Below, one piece after another: positions 48,923 through 57,545 of a stretch of DNA of 64,000 nt. Below the pieces are notes generated by a model, which was not told where the DNA came from, made no database searches, and saw only the letters and a list, made by a program, of their open reading frames with translations. Source of the stretch: Cognatundibacterium crateris (GTDB taxonomy: Bacteria > Pseudomonadota > Gammaproteobacteria > Burkholderiales > Burkholderiaceae_D). How positions within the stretch are numbered: position 1 is the stretch's first letter; each line of letters starts with the position of its first letter. The DNA lies in NCBI RefSeq assembly GCF_010078235.1, contig NZ_JAABOS010000011.1:1-64000 (forward strand). Direction: 5' to 3'. The translations under genes were made by a program, and so were the position numbers.

Positions 48923-49783
48923 TTAAAACTGATTGAGCGGAATTTTTAAATAATGGACGCCATCCGATTCCGCCGGAGGAAAAGCACCGGCGCGGATATT
49001 CACCTGTACCGATGGCAGCAAGAGGGCGGGCATGTCGAGCCCCGCATCGCGTTGCTGCCGCATTTGTACAAAGTCCGTTTCGCTGATGCCATCCCTGACG
49101 TGGATGTTATTTGCTTTTTGTGCAGCTACCGTCGTTTCCATGCAGACCGGTCGGCCAGCTGGCGGATAATCATGGCACAGGAACAGACGCGTCTCAGGTG
49201 GGTAGGCCAGCAGCTTCTGTATCGACTGATACAGCTGATGCGCATCGCCACCGGGAAAATCACAGCGTGCCGTGCCCACATCAGGCATGAACAGGGTGTC
49301 GCCAACAAAGATCGCATCGCCTATCTGATACGCCATATCTGCCGGAGTATGACCCGGCACCGCCAGCGCACGGCAGCTCAGGCTGCCTATTTGAAAAACC
49401 GACTGATCTTCAAACAACACATCAAACTGACTGCCATCGATAGCAAATTCAGGTTCGAGATGGAAGATGGTTTTGAAAGCTTGCTGAACCTGGCCTATGC
49501 GCGCACCGATGGCGATTTGTCCACCCGCCTGCGCACGCAAATAGGCTGCGGCTGACAGATGATCTGCATGGGCATGGGTTTCCAGTATCCAGCGCAATTG
49601 CAGATTGTGTTCGCGCAGGAAGCTGAGCAGCAGGTCCGCATTCGTCGTTTTCGTCCGTCCTGCTTTGGCATCATAATCGAGCACGGGATCGATTATGGCG
49701 GCTGTGCCACCGTCCTCATCAAACACGAGATGGGTCGCAGTACCGGTCTGCGTATCGTAGAAGCTGTGTATGTGCGCAGCCAT
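48923..49783 (-). CDS. MBL-fold hydrolase, persulfide dioxygenase/Blh-like
   Basis: A 286-residue metallo-beta-lactamase-fold protein. Metal ligands are seen at THAHADH (about residues 70-76), PGHTPADM, VGDTLF and LFLCHDY. The order and the DYDAKAGRTKT start match the ETHE1/Blh group, whose members oxidise glutathione persulfide to sulfite. A sulfite exporter-type permease is divergently encoded 103 bp away, which supports a sulfide or persulfide detoxification role. It lies 28 bp upstream of pfkA on the same strand and the two may share a transcript. Confidence 0.88.
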   Translation of the reverse strand: MAAHIHSFYDTQTGTATHLVFDEDGGTAAIIDPVLDYDAKAGRTKTTNADLLLSFLREHNLQLRWILETHAHADHLSAAAYLRAQAGGQIAIGARIGQVQQAFKTIFHLEPEFAIDGSQFDVLFEDQSVFQIGSLSCRALAVPGHTPADMAYQIGDAIFVGDTLFMPDVGTARCDFPGGDAHQLYQSIQKLLAYPPETRLFLCHDYPPAGRPVCMETTVAAQKANNIHVRDGISETDFVQMRQQRDAGLDMPALLLPSVQVNIRAGAFPPAESDGVHYLKIPLNQF

Positions 49784-49886
49784 AGAGAGGTTTGCCTGAA
49801 AATAAGAATGTCAACTATCATAACAAAGTTGTGCCGTTTGCCAATTGCTTTGTTCGCCGGCAAGTGGCCTGTTTTTAGGAGACACC

Positions 49887-50696
49887 TTGTTGCTATTTGC
49901 TGAATTCACCGCACTGATCATCGGTGCCTGTATTGGTCTGGTCATGGGCCTGACTGGTGCCGGTGGCGGCATACTGGCGGTTCCTGCGCTGGTTTACAGC
50001 CAGGGATGGAGCATGCAGCAAGCAATGCCAGTTGCTTTGCTTGCGGTGACTGCGGGCGCTGTGATCGGCAGCATAGAAGGCTTTAGTAAGGGCCTGGTAC
50101 GGTATCGCGCTGCTATTGTGATGGCTTTGGCGGGTGCAGTGCCGACCTGGCTGGGCGTGCAGCTGGCGCATCGTTTGTCACAGACCTGGCTGATGGGAAT
50201 ATTCGCGCTGGTCTTGCTACTCGCTGCTGTGCGTCTGACGATGCAACTGGAACAGGACGAAGCCGGGGCTGAGCAAAAGCCAACGCTGGCGCGTATCAAT
50301 CAGCAAACCGGACGTTTTGACTGGAATGCCGGAACCGGTGCGCTGATCGCGTCTATCGGCGGCTTGGCAGGCTTGATGACGGGCTTACTGGGGGTGGGCG
50401 GCGGCTTTATCATCGTGCCCATGCTGCGGCAATTTACCAACTTGAGTATGCATGGCGCAGTCGCGACTTCACTATTTTTTATTTCGCTGGTAGGCAGTAT
50501 GGGGGTGGGGTCGGCACTGATGCATGGGGTGCAATTGCCCTTGGTCTTATCCACGGTTTTTGTCGCAGCGACTATCTGTGGCATGTTACTGGCGCGTCGC
50601 CTGATCGGCCATTTACCGGCACGTATCGTACAAAAACTGTTTATCGCTTTGCTGTGTGTGGTTGCCAGCAGTCTGATCTGGCGTGTCGTGCACTGA
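49887..50696 (+). CDS. TauE/SafE-family sulfite/anion exporter
   Basis: A 269-residue inner-membrane protein with about eight hydrophobic segments. Two copies of the family repeat are seen: LVMGLTGAGGGILAVPAL near residues 17-34 and LMTGLLGVGGGFIIVPML near 170-187. TTG 49887 is chosen as start because AGGAG lies five bases upstream; an earlier TTG (49845) would overlap this site. TauE/SafE proteins export sulfite or sulfonates. The divergent Blh-like gene would produce sulfite, so the pair makes sense together. Confidence 0.88.
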   Translation: MLLFAEFTALIIGACIGLVMGLTGAGGGILAVPALVYSQGWSMQQAMPVALLAVTAGAVIGSIEGFSKGLVRYRAAIVMALAGAVPTWLGVQLAHRLSQTWLMGIFALVLLLAAVRLTMQLEQDEAGAEQKPTLARINQQTGRFDWNAGTGALIASIGGLAGLMTGLLGVGGGFIIVPMLRQFTNLSMHGAVATSLFFISLVGSMGVGSALMHGVQLPLVLSTVFVAATICGMLLARRLIGHLPARIVQKLFIALLCVVASSLIWRVVH

Positions 50697-50918
50697 GTTC
50701 AAACGCTGTGCCAGTTCGGCCACATTTTGCTCACCATCCAGCCGGCAATTCAAGGTGTACGGACTGATTGCTTTTGCCATTACAGAAAAATATACGGTCA
50801 GATTTAGCGCTGGATCAGATAGAGCTTCGATTACACCAATCAGCCAGTTAATCAGCTACTGAATAGAACAAAGATGAAAGCTGTTCAGCATCTGTGCATT
50901 TTTAAATCTGATGGCGCA

Positions 50919-51215
50919 TCAGCCTCGCACAGAAATACTCAGATGGACATTGTCATCGGCTGGCAGGTCATTCACACGGCGACCTATCGATTTTCTCCTG
51001 CCCTGCGCTTTACGCGTGTTAAGCAGGATAGCGCTTTGTGAGCCTCTTCGTTCCAGCTGGCGCCGGTCGTTAATCCGCCTGTCCCTTAGCGGCCAGTCAG
51101 TCTGCTGTTGATCGTCCCTGTCACCGCTACTTTTTTTTGTGAGGGCGACAGGTGTGCCTGACGGATGTTGTTCCAGAGCAGGCTTTAACGGCAGCAGGGG
51201 TTTTAGCGGGAACAT
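50919..51215 (-). CDS. Small Arg-rich hypothetical protein
   Basis: A 98-residue frame. Its central part, RRINDRRQLERRGSQSAILLNTRKAQGRRKSIGRRVND, has paired arginines flanking an LLNTR core. I have the impression of similar small proteins in other betaproteobacteria. No domain is recognised and no clear ribosome site precedes ATG 51215, so the start is uncertain. It lies alone in a 747-nt interval (50697-51443); the flanks (50697-50918 and 51216-51443) show no other gene, only AT-rich upstream sequence of the HD-GYP gene. The function is unknown. Confidence 0.45.
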   Translation of the reverse strand: MFPLKPLLPLKPALEQHPSGTPVALTKKSSGDRDDQQQTDWPLRDRRINDRRQLERRGSQSAILLNTRKAQGRRKSIGRRVNDLPADDNVHLSISVRG

Positions 51216-51443
51216 GGTTTTTTACGGGGGTGAGTCTAGGAAAATGTTAACGATGGACTTAGGTAAAACTTGAGAAAAAACAGTGCAAAACATAGTTAAT
51301 TTACCCAAATATCGTTTTTTTTCATGTTGACTCCCGCTGTCTGACTATCCCGGAAAATGCGCCAGGGGCGAAAGTGGCAACAAGTTGGGAAAGTTGCTTT
51401 GCGGACTGCTAGAATGAGTAGACTTTTTTTACTCAAAACCAAT

Positions 51444-52730
51444 ATGTGCGCTGCACCAATAACTGTGAATGTCCCCATTGAGCAATTATGCATAGGTTTA
51501 TATGTGCATATTGATTTGCCATGGTTAGAACACTCCTTTGCACTCAACAGTTTTAAGATCAAAACCGAAGCCGAGTTGCAGGCCTTACGCCAGTTGGGCG
51601 TAAAAACCCTGCGCGTCAATCCTGCCCGCTCAGACTGCAGACCACTGACACCAGCTGCAGTGGTAGCGCTGGAAGTACCAACTGCGATTGCGCAGCCTAC
51701 GCCTGAGGAACAGGAAAAAATCCGTGAGAAGAAAGCCAGAATAGACCGGCTGATCAGAGAACGTGAAGCGATTGCTGCCTGTGAAAAACAATTGATGAAA
51801 GCGGCGGGCACCTTAAAAAATATCACCCGGAATTTGTTCGCACGACCCCAGGAGTCGGTGCGCCAGGCGGATGAATTGATACAGCAAATGCTGGAGTCTT
51901 TGCTGGTCGATAAAGACATTGCGATTCATCTCATGAATGACAAAATAGCGGGTGAAGAAGCTTATTTTCATTCTTTGAATGTGACCGTCCTGACCATGAT
52001 GCTGGCCAAAGAGCTCGCGTTTTCCGAACAGGATATCAAGCTGCTGGGCATAGGCTGTCTGTTTCATGATATCGGCAAAATAGAAATTCCTGACCGGATT
52101 GCCAATAAAGCCGGAGAGCTGAGCCGGGCGGAGCAAAACCTGTTGCAGCAGCATGTGAGGTACGGCTTACAGATCGCCGATAAACTCGGTTTGGCTAAGC
52201 CTGTGCAGGACATCATCGCTCAGCATCATGAATACGCGGATGGCGCTGGTTATCCGAATTATTTGCGCGGCGATAAAATCAGCCCGTTGGCCAGGATAGT
52301 AGCAATCACCAATACCTACGATAATTTATGTAACCGGCCTGATCCCGCTGACTCACTGAGTCCGTATGAGGCCATGGCACATATGTTCGGTCATATGCGC
52401 AAGCAGTTCGATACCGCTGCGCTAAATCTGTTTATCCGTAGTATGGGCATCTACCCGCCGGGTACCATTGTCAAGCTATCCGATGGCACGCTGGGCATGG
52501 TGGTGGCGGTGAATTCCGCCAAACCTTTACGTCCCAGTGTGTTGATTTACGATCCGTCAGTCCCCAAAAGCGAAGCCATCATTTTGGATCTGGAGCATGA
52601 AATCTCTGTCGAAATCGCGGCCAGTCTGAAACCCGGCCAGCTGGCACCAGAGGTGTATGACTATCTGAGTCCGCGTAAGCGCATGACTTACTTTTTCGAT
52701 ACCCAGCGCCAGGCTGCGACCCAGCACTAA
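51444..52730 (+). CDS. HD-GYP c-di-GMP phosphodiesterase with DUF3391
   Basis: A 428-residue protein. A DUF3391 domain starts at once (VPIEQLCIGLYVHIDLPWLEH), followed by a charged helical linker (about residues 88-145) and the HD-GYP domain. The metal-binding HDIGKIEIPD is at about 207-216 and the signature HHEYADGAGYP at about 253-263, both intact. It should hydrolyse c-di-GMP to GMP. ATG 51444 is chosen because DUF3391 normally begins within ten residues; in-frame starts at 51357 and 51414 exist. The mdcDE gene follows without a gap. Confidence 0.88.
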   Translation: MCAAPITVNVPIEQLCIGLYVHIDLPWLEHSFALNSFKIKTEAELQALRQLGVKTLRVNPARSDCRPLTPAAVVALEVPTAIAQPTPEEQEKIREKKARIDRLIREREAIAACEKQLMKAAGTLKNITRNLFARPQESVRQADELIQQMLESLLVDKDIAIHLMNDKIAGEEAYFHSLNVTVLTMMLAKELAFSEQDIKLLGIGCLFHDIGKIEIPDRIANKAGELSRAEQNLLQQHVRYGLQIADKLGLAKPVQDIIAQHHEYADGAGYPNYLRGDKISPLARIVAITNTYDNLCNRPDPADSLSPYEAMAHMFGHMRKQFDTAALNLFIRSMGIYPPGTIVKLSDGTLGMVVAVNSAKPLRPSVLIYDPSVPKSEAIILDLEHEISVEIAASLKPGQLAPEVYDYLSPRKRMTYFFDTQRQAATQH

Positions 52731-52739
52731 GTGGCTAGC

Positions 52740-54293
52740 ATGACATCCTGCCCATACAATCCGGCCCTGAACTTTGCCAACGCCAGTCCACGTGAGCGGC
52801 TGGCAGGTCTGGTTGATGCGTTTTGTGAAATTCTGCCACCCTCTGAACTTCAACATAGCCCGCAGCTACAGGCATTGGGATTGCCGGTGGCTGCGGATGA
52901 TGGCGTGGTGATCGGCAGTGGCTATCTGAACGGACAATTGCTGTATCTGGCGGCGCAGGATGGCCGTTTCATGGGTGGTTCTGTGGGCGAGATTCATGGC
53001 GCTAAATTGCTGGGCTTGTGCCGCCTGGCATTACAGGACAGACCCGCAGCATTGGTGCTGCTCGGTGATTCAGGCGGTGTCCGTTTGCAGGAAGCAAATG
53101 CAGGATTGCTCGCCATCGCCGAATTGCTGCGCGCCGTGTTGGAAGTGCGTGCCGCCGGTATACCTGTACTCATGCTGATAGGCGGGCAACGCGGTTGCTT
53201 CGGCGGTATGGGCTTAGTCGCTTACAGTGCAAATGCGATCGTGATGTCGGCCAACGCCAGATTAGGCATGTCCGGCCCGGAGGTCATTGCCAGTGCCTGT
53301 GGTCGCGCTGAATATGATCCTGCTGATCAGGCGCAGATCATGGCGACGACAGGAGCGCAACACCGTTGGGAACAGGGCGATATCGTGCAATTGGTGTCTG
53401 CTGATATCGCCAGCTTCCGCGCCGTTCTGCCTGAATTGATACAAGCTTATAGCTCTGCTCCATCGCTGTCGCTGAGCAGTTGCAGGGACGAGCATCAACT
53501 GCTGCAGCGACGTTTGCAAGCCGCATTGTTATCTGACCAGCTGCCCGCTACTCCCTATACTGCGCAGACGCTGCATGATGATCCCTTGCTGCAGGTCTTA
53601 CTGAATGTATCGGCATCGGATTGGCAGTTGCAGGGCGACGCACAACTGGTGCATGGTGAGTTGTCGATCATGGCAAAGCGCTGGACCCTGATCGCCTTAC
53701 GTCGGCATGCAGCGATAGGTGTGGAACTCGCCTGGCAGATGGCGGCACTGGTAATGCAAGCGGTACAACAGCAGCCACAACGGCCGCTGTTACTGCTGAT
53801 CGATACTGCAGGGCAGCGCCTGCGGCGGCAGGAAGAAATGCTGGGACTGCCACGTTTTATGGCCCATTTGGCTAAGAGTCTGCAACTGGCGCGTATGGCC
53901 GATATGCCAGTCCTGGCTTTGATTTACGATCAGGCCTTATCTGGCGCGATAGTCGCCACCGGTATGATGGCTGATCAGTGCTATGCGCTGGAAGACGCGC
54001 AGATACACGTGATGGCAGCGTCAGCGGTGGCCAGTATCACAGGCATGAGTGAAGACAAAGTGCGCACTTTGAATAAGCGTGATCCTGGCTTTGCGCCGGG
54101 TGTTGCGCATTATTGGGCGATGGGGGGCATTGATGCCATCTGGTCGCAGCCGACATCTGAACTTCTGTTGGCCGCTTTGGCGAAGTGTGCGGGACCGGAT
54201 CGCCGCTCGTCGCTTGGTCAGCAGCGTGGTGGCAGAAGGTTGGCGCAAAACATCGCAGATGCCGTATTATCCTCAGCAAAACGCAATCAATGA
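52740..54293 (+). CDS. mdcD: Fused malonate decarboxylase beta-gamma subunits (MdcD-MdcE)
   Basis: A 517-residue carboxyltransferase-fold protein. Residues to about 280 match MdcD (GRFMGGSVGEIHGAKLLGL, LGDSGGVRLQEANAGL, GCFGGMGLVAYSANAIVMS, RLGMSGPEVI). The rest matches MdcE (IDTAGQRLRRQEEMLGL, ALSGAIVATGMMADQCYAL). In most species these are two genes. The enzyme decarboxylates malonyl groups carried on the ACP MdcC, but mdcA, mdcB, mdcC and mdcH are absent here. Starts at GTG 52731 or ATG 52740 are possible; neither has a clear ribosome site. Its close link with the HD-GYP gene is odd. Confidence 0.85.
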   Translation: MTSCPYNPALNFANASPRERLAGLVDAFCEILPPSELQHSPQLQALGLPVAADDGVVIGSGYLNGQLLYLAAQDGRFMGGSVGEIHGAKLLGLCRLALQDRPAALVLLGDSGGVRLQEANAGLLAIAELLRAVLEVRAAGIPVLMLIGGQRGCFGGMGLVAYSANAIVMSANARLGMSGPEVIASACGRAEYDPADQAQIMATTGAQHRWEQGDIVQLVSADIASFRAVLPELIQAYSSAPSLSLSSCRDEHQLLQRRLQAALLSDQLPATPYTAQTLHDDPLLQVLLNVSASDWQLQGDAQLVHGELSIMAKRWTLIALRRHAAIGVELAWQMAALVMQAVQQQPQRPLLLLIDTAGQRLRRQEEMLGLPRFMAHLAKSLQLARMADMPVLALIYDQALSGAIVATGMMADQCYALEDAQIHVMAASAVASITGMSEDKVRTLNKRDPGFAPGVAHYWAMGGIDAIWSQPTSELLLAALAKCAGPDRRSSLGQQRGGRRLAQNIADAVLSSAKRNQ

Positions 54294-54991
54294 GCGCATA
54301 CGTGGAACAGGTAGAACAATTTCAAAGGCATGATCTGGTCTGGCTCTCCCATCAGGCTTGGGAAACTCTGGCAGCTGCACAATCCTCCCCTTGGCAAAGT
54401 GCGGTACGTGACTGGCAACAGCAGGAGTGGCCTGCAGTGGTTCGCAGACGCGACAGCGACGCGGCAGATGATGAAATATGTATAGGGCTGGAGCTGCCCG
54501 GTCAACATGGCCAGCGCCGTCGCCTGGCAGTCCGGGTGCAGGTCGAACACATCATAGAACATCAGTCCGGACTGGCACTCAATACGGTATTACCACTGGC
54601 TTTGCCAGAATGGCAAAATGACTTGCGTACCTTGCAGCAGAGCGCGGCTGCTGCTGGCTTGCGCTTTCGGGTCTATGGTGCGCTGTCCTGGCAATTTCTG
54701 ACTGGCCAGCCTTATCTGCAGGCGCTATCCCCGATCGATTTACTCTTCCGGCCAGCCGATCAGGCGCAATTGCAGCAGGCCTTACAGTTGCTGAGTCGTT
54801 TTCAGCAGCAATTACCACTGGATGGTGAAATTTTGTTCCCGCAAGGACAAGCCGTATCCTGGCGAGCATGGAATCTGGCAGATGCCGCCGGGGATGCACA
54901 GCAGGAGCAAAAAGTATTGGTTAAAGATCAGATGGGCGCGCGCTTGTGCAGTCAGCGCGAGATGCTGGCGCTGCTTACACAGTCAGCCTGA
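54290..54991 (+). CDS. mdcG: Malonate decarboxylase holo-ACP synthase
   Basis: A 233-residue phosphoribosyl-dephospho-CoA transferase that attaches the prosthetic group to the ACP subunit MdcC. ATG 54290 overlaps the mdcDE stop (ATGA), showing translational coupling. The opening RHDLVWLSHQAW, the WPAVVRRRDSD and LPLALPEWQN stretches and the YGALSWQFLTGQPYL region fit the family. Its partner ACP gene is not in the window. The gene ends 5 bp from the convergent infA gene. Confidence 0.85.
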   Translation: MSAYVEQVEQFQRHDLVWLSHQAWETLAAAQSSPWQSAVRDWQQQEWPAVVRRRDSDAADDEICIGLELPGQHGQRRRLAVRVQVEHIIEHQSGLALNTVLPLALPEWQNDLRTLQQSAAAAGLRFRVYGALSWQFLTGQPYLQALSPIDLLFRPADQAQLQQALQLLSRFQQQLPLDGEILFPQGQAVSWRAWNLADAAGDAQQEQKVLVKDQMGARLCSQREMLALLTQSA

Positions 54992-54996
54992 ACTGA

Positions 54997-55257
54997 TTAG
55001 TAACGACGGCGTGGCTGTCCGCCACCACCTGTGTGTTTTTCGATGTGGCGGAAAGTAATTCTGCCTTTGCTCAGATCGTAGGGCGACATTTCCAGGGTGA
55101 CTTTGTCACCAGCCAGAATACGGATGTGATGCTGACGCATTTTGCCTGAGGTGTAGGCGATCAGTTGGTGACCATTTTCCAGATTGACGCGGAAACGTGA
55201 ATCGGGCAGGACTTCTTCAACAACGCCTTGCATTTCCAATAATTCTTCTTTTGCCAT
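54997..55257 (-). CDS. infA: Translation initiation factor IF-1 (second, extended copy)
   Basis: An 86-residue OB-fold protein. [46 protein letters not shown] and [20 protein letters not shown] are IF-1 signatures. It is longer than standard 72-residue IF-1 because of a Gly/Arg-rich tail ([12 protein letters not shown]). Burkholderiales commonly have this second copy outside the ribosomal cluster; cold-induction is possible but not shown. Start ATG 55257 has AGAAAGAG upstream. Confidence 0.93.
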   Translation of the reverse strand: MAKEELLEMQGVVEEVLPDSRFRVNLENGHQLIAYTSGKMRQHHIRILAGDKVTLEMSPYDLSKGRITFRHIEKHTGGGGQPRRRY

Positions 55258-55697
55258 GTTGGCTCTTTCTAATGATGACGTAAGCCAGCAGCTGGCTGGT
55301 GTTACGCCGGTACGCATCAGACTGCGCACGGATAATCGGGATGAGACGCACGTATGCGTTTCGCTGGTGAGGAGTAAGGGCTGAACTTGTGCTGCGTGAT
55401 ACGCTGCAAGACAAAAACAGGACTTGCTGGCAGAGCGTTCATCTGAACTGAGCCTCTGCAGTAAGCGACCGGATCAGACCAGACAGGGGCTGGCAAACAT
55501 GCGGAAACTTGCTGAACCCACGATTATACCCTGACTGGGTCGGGAAAAAACTGAAATATCGCCGATGACTTGCGGGCTGCTATATCCCACCGCCTGAGTA
55601 CGTATCTCCTGCCGCTTGGGTACTTTGCTCTTTTGAGGGTTTGCGAGTCCCACAAATCCGCTTAGCCGATAGCCAGGGCCTGCTTCAGTGTGGAATA
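55258..55697. other. Intergenic region between infA and the GAF-EAL gene
   Basis: This 440-nt stretch contains the infA leader and promoter on the right side of infA and the 3' end region of the minus-strand EAL gene. An 85-codon minus frame (55474-55731) overlaps the EAL gene end and has no recognisable features; I do not call it. A small CCAG/CTGG hairpin lies near 55290-55305. Nothing else was seen. Confidence 0.4.
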
Positions 55698-57482
55698 CTA
55701 CATTTTGCGCTGAACATACTGATTGCGACATTGCTTGAAAGACAAAGGTGTCAGCGGTTTTGCAAAAAAATAACCTTGCGCCCCGTCACAGCCCCAGGTG
55801 CGTATCAGTGCCAATGCTTCTTCCGTTTCTACTCCCTCAGCAATCACTGTGTAGCCCAGCTCTTTGGCGAGCTTTATTAAAGACTGTACGATGCGTTGAT
55901 CATATTCGCTGCGATGCACATGGCGTATCAGTGACTGATCCAATTTAACGAAGTTTGCCGGTACTTTTTGTAAGTAAGAAAAATTACTGTAGCCGCTGCC
56001 AAAATCATCCAATGCTATTCCCATACCCATGGCCCGGATTTCATACAGGGTTTGCAAGCAGCGTGCACTCTCCATCCAAATCCCCTCAGTACATTCTATG
56101 TCTACCAGGTATGGATCTATCCCGAAATCCTTGCAGGCTGCCTGCAAACGCTCACATAAATCTTCCTCTTCGAAATTACGCGGGGAGAGGTTAATCGCGA
56201 TTCGCATACCTGGGTCACTGAGATTCCAATCGCGCAGTTGCCTCATCGCGGTACGGATGACCCAATCAGTCAGCGGACGTATAAACGCGGTTCTTTCAAT
56301 GAGCGGTATAAATTCAGCTGGAGAGATGGGGCCCAGTTCCGGATGATCCCAACGCAGCAGTGCCTCAGCTGAATGGCATAGACCTGTCCGTAAATCGTGT
56401 TTTGGCTGATACACCATATATAAGGCATCATCTCTGATTGCTGTTTGCACATCATTCAGCAAGTGGAATGAACGCTGACTCAGCTGGTCATCCCTGGCGT
56501 TATAGACCAACCAGTCTTGCTGCACTAATCTGGCCTGATTGACAGCCGATAGCGCTTTTCTGGGGGCCTCGGTTGCTGCATCAGGTCCTGCCGTAAAGAC
56601 GACGATTCCTCCACGCACAGACAGATTCAAAGGAACAGGCATTTTGCGCAGAGGTTCATGCAGCATCTGATCCAGACTATAAAGGCAACTGATCAATTCC
56701 ACTGTTGCAGAATCCGTGGATAGCACGGCAAAGCGGGTAGTCGTTATATGATACAGATTCGCCTTGCCGGAAAACAAAAGCCTGAGTTGTTGAGTTACTG
56801 CGTTGACCAGTTCATCACACGCGCTGGCGCCCAGCGCAGCGGCGATTTCTGAAGCGCTTGCGGCATCCGGTATATCAATATATGCCAGTAAGCGCTCCTC
56901 TCCGGCCGCGATGGATGATACGGCCACCAGATCTTCTAACAGTTGCGATTGATTGGGTAAGCCACTGACTGGATCAATATGACCGACTGCGCGTCGCAGT
57001 GAGATATGCGCCATCGCCAGATTAGCCAGTCCTTTTAACTGAATACGTTGTGCCTCATCCAATTGGCGCGGCTGGCTATCGGTGATACATAAAGCTCCGA
57101 TAGCGTGACCTGTCGCAGTGACCAGTGGTGCGCCTGCGTAAAAGCGTATCTGTGATGGGCCGGTCACCATAGGATGATGTTTGAAACGCTCATCCATGCT
57201 CGCGTCTTCAATCACCATCACTTCCGGACGCTGTATCGTATAGGTGCAAAACGATAATTCCCGGGCGCTGCAGCTATAGCCGGATCGTTGACCCGCATCA
57301 ATGGGGGATTTCAGCCATTGACGGTCACTATCGATCAGTGAAATATAAGCGTTGGGCAGACCGAATAAATCAGCCGTCAGGCGGGTCAATGCATCGAAAT
57401 ACGTTGAGCTATTGCTGTCCAGGATTGCCAGATCATGCAGGGCAGTCAGCCGCGCATCCTTTGTGATAGTGTGTGTCTTCAT
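55698..57482 (-). CDS. GAF-EAL phosphodiesterase with degenerate GGDEF
   Basis: A 594-residue cytoplasmic protein with no membrane segment. A GAF domain (about residues 10-150; FCTYTIQRPEVMVIEDASMD, FYAGAPLVTATGHAIGALC) is followed by a GGDEF-like domain (about 160-325) whose signature is lost (HITTTRFAVLS). The EAL domain (about 345-590) has SAEALLRW, DDFGSGYSNFSYL and AEGVETEEAL intact. It should be a c-di-GMP phosphodiesterase gated by the GAF domain. ATG 57482 has AAGGA five bases upstream; the frame is open to 57533. Confidence 0.9.
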   Translation of the reverse strand: MKTHTITKDARLTALHDLAILDSNSSTYFDALTRLTADLFGLPNAYISLIDSDRQWLKSPIDAGQRSGYSCSARELSFCTYTIQRPEVMVIEDASMDERFKHHPMVTGPSQIRFYAGAPLVTATGHAIGALCITDSQPRQLDEAQRIQLKGLANLAMAHISLRRAVGHIDPVSGLPNQSQLLEDLVAVSSIAAGEERLLAYIDIPDAASASEIAAALGASACDELVNAVTQQLRLLFSGKANLYHITTTRFAVLSTDSATVELISCLYSLDQMLHEPLRKMPVPLNLSVRGGIVVFTAGPDAATEAPRKALSAVNQARLVQQDWLVYNARDDQLSQRSFHLLNDVQTAIRDDALYMVYQPKHDLRTGLCHSAEALLRWDHPELGPISPAEFIPLIERTAFIRPLTDWVIRTAMRQLRDWNLSDPGMRIAINLSPRNFEEEDLCERLQAACKDFGIDPYLVDIECTEGIWMESARCLQTLYEIRAMGMGIALDDFGSGYSNFSYLQKVPANFVKLDQSLIRHVHRSEYDQRIVQSLIKLAKELGYTVIAEGVETEEALALIRTWGCDGAQGYFFAKPLTPLSFKQCRNQYVQRKM

Positions 57483-57545
57483 TGTTTCCTTCCATTCCTC
57501 GTTAATTAATTTATTGACGGTTCCCGCGTTCATATCTGTGTGCGA

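Noticed and set aside
48923-49783. MBL protein as a beta-lactamase
   Set aside because: The sequence is of the ETHE1/Blh hydrolase type and lies opposite a sulfite exporter-type gene.
55474-55731. 85-codon minus-strand frame downstream of the GAF-EAL gene
   Set aside because: It overlaps the end of the EAL gene in another frame and shows no recognisable features.
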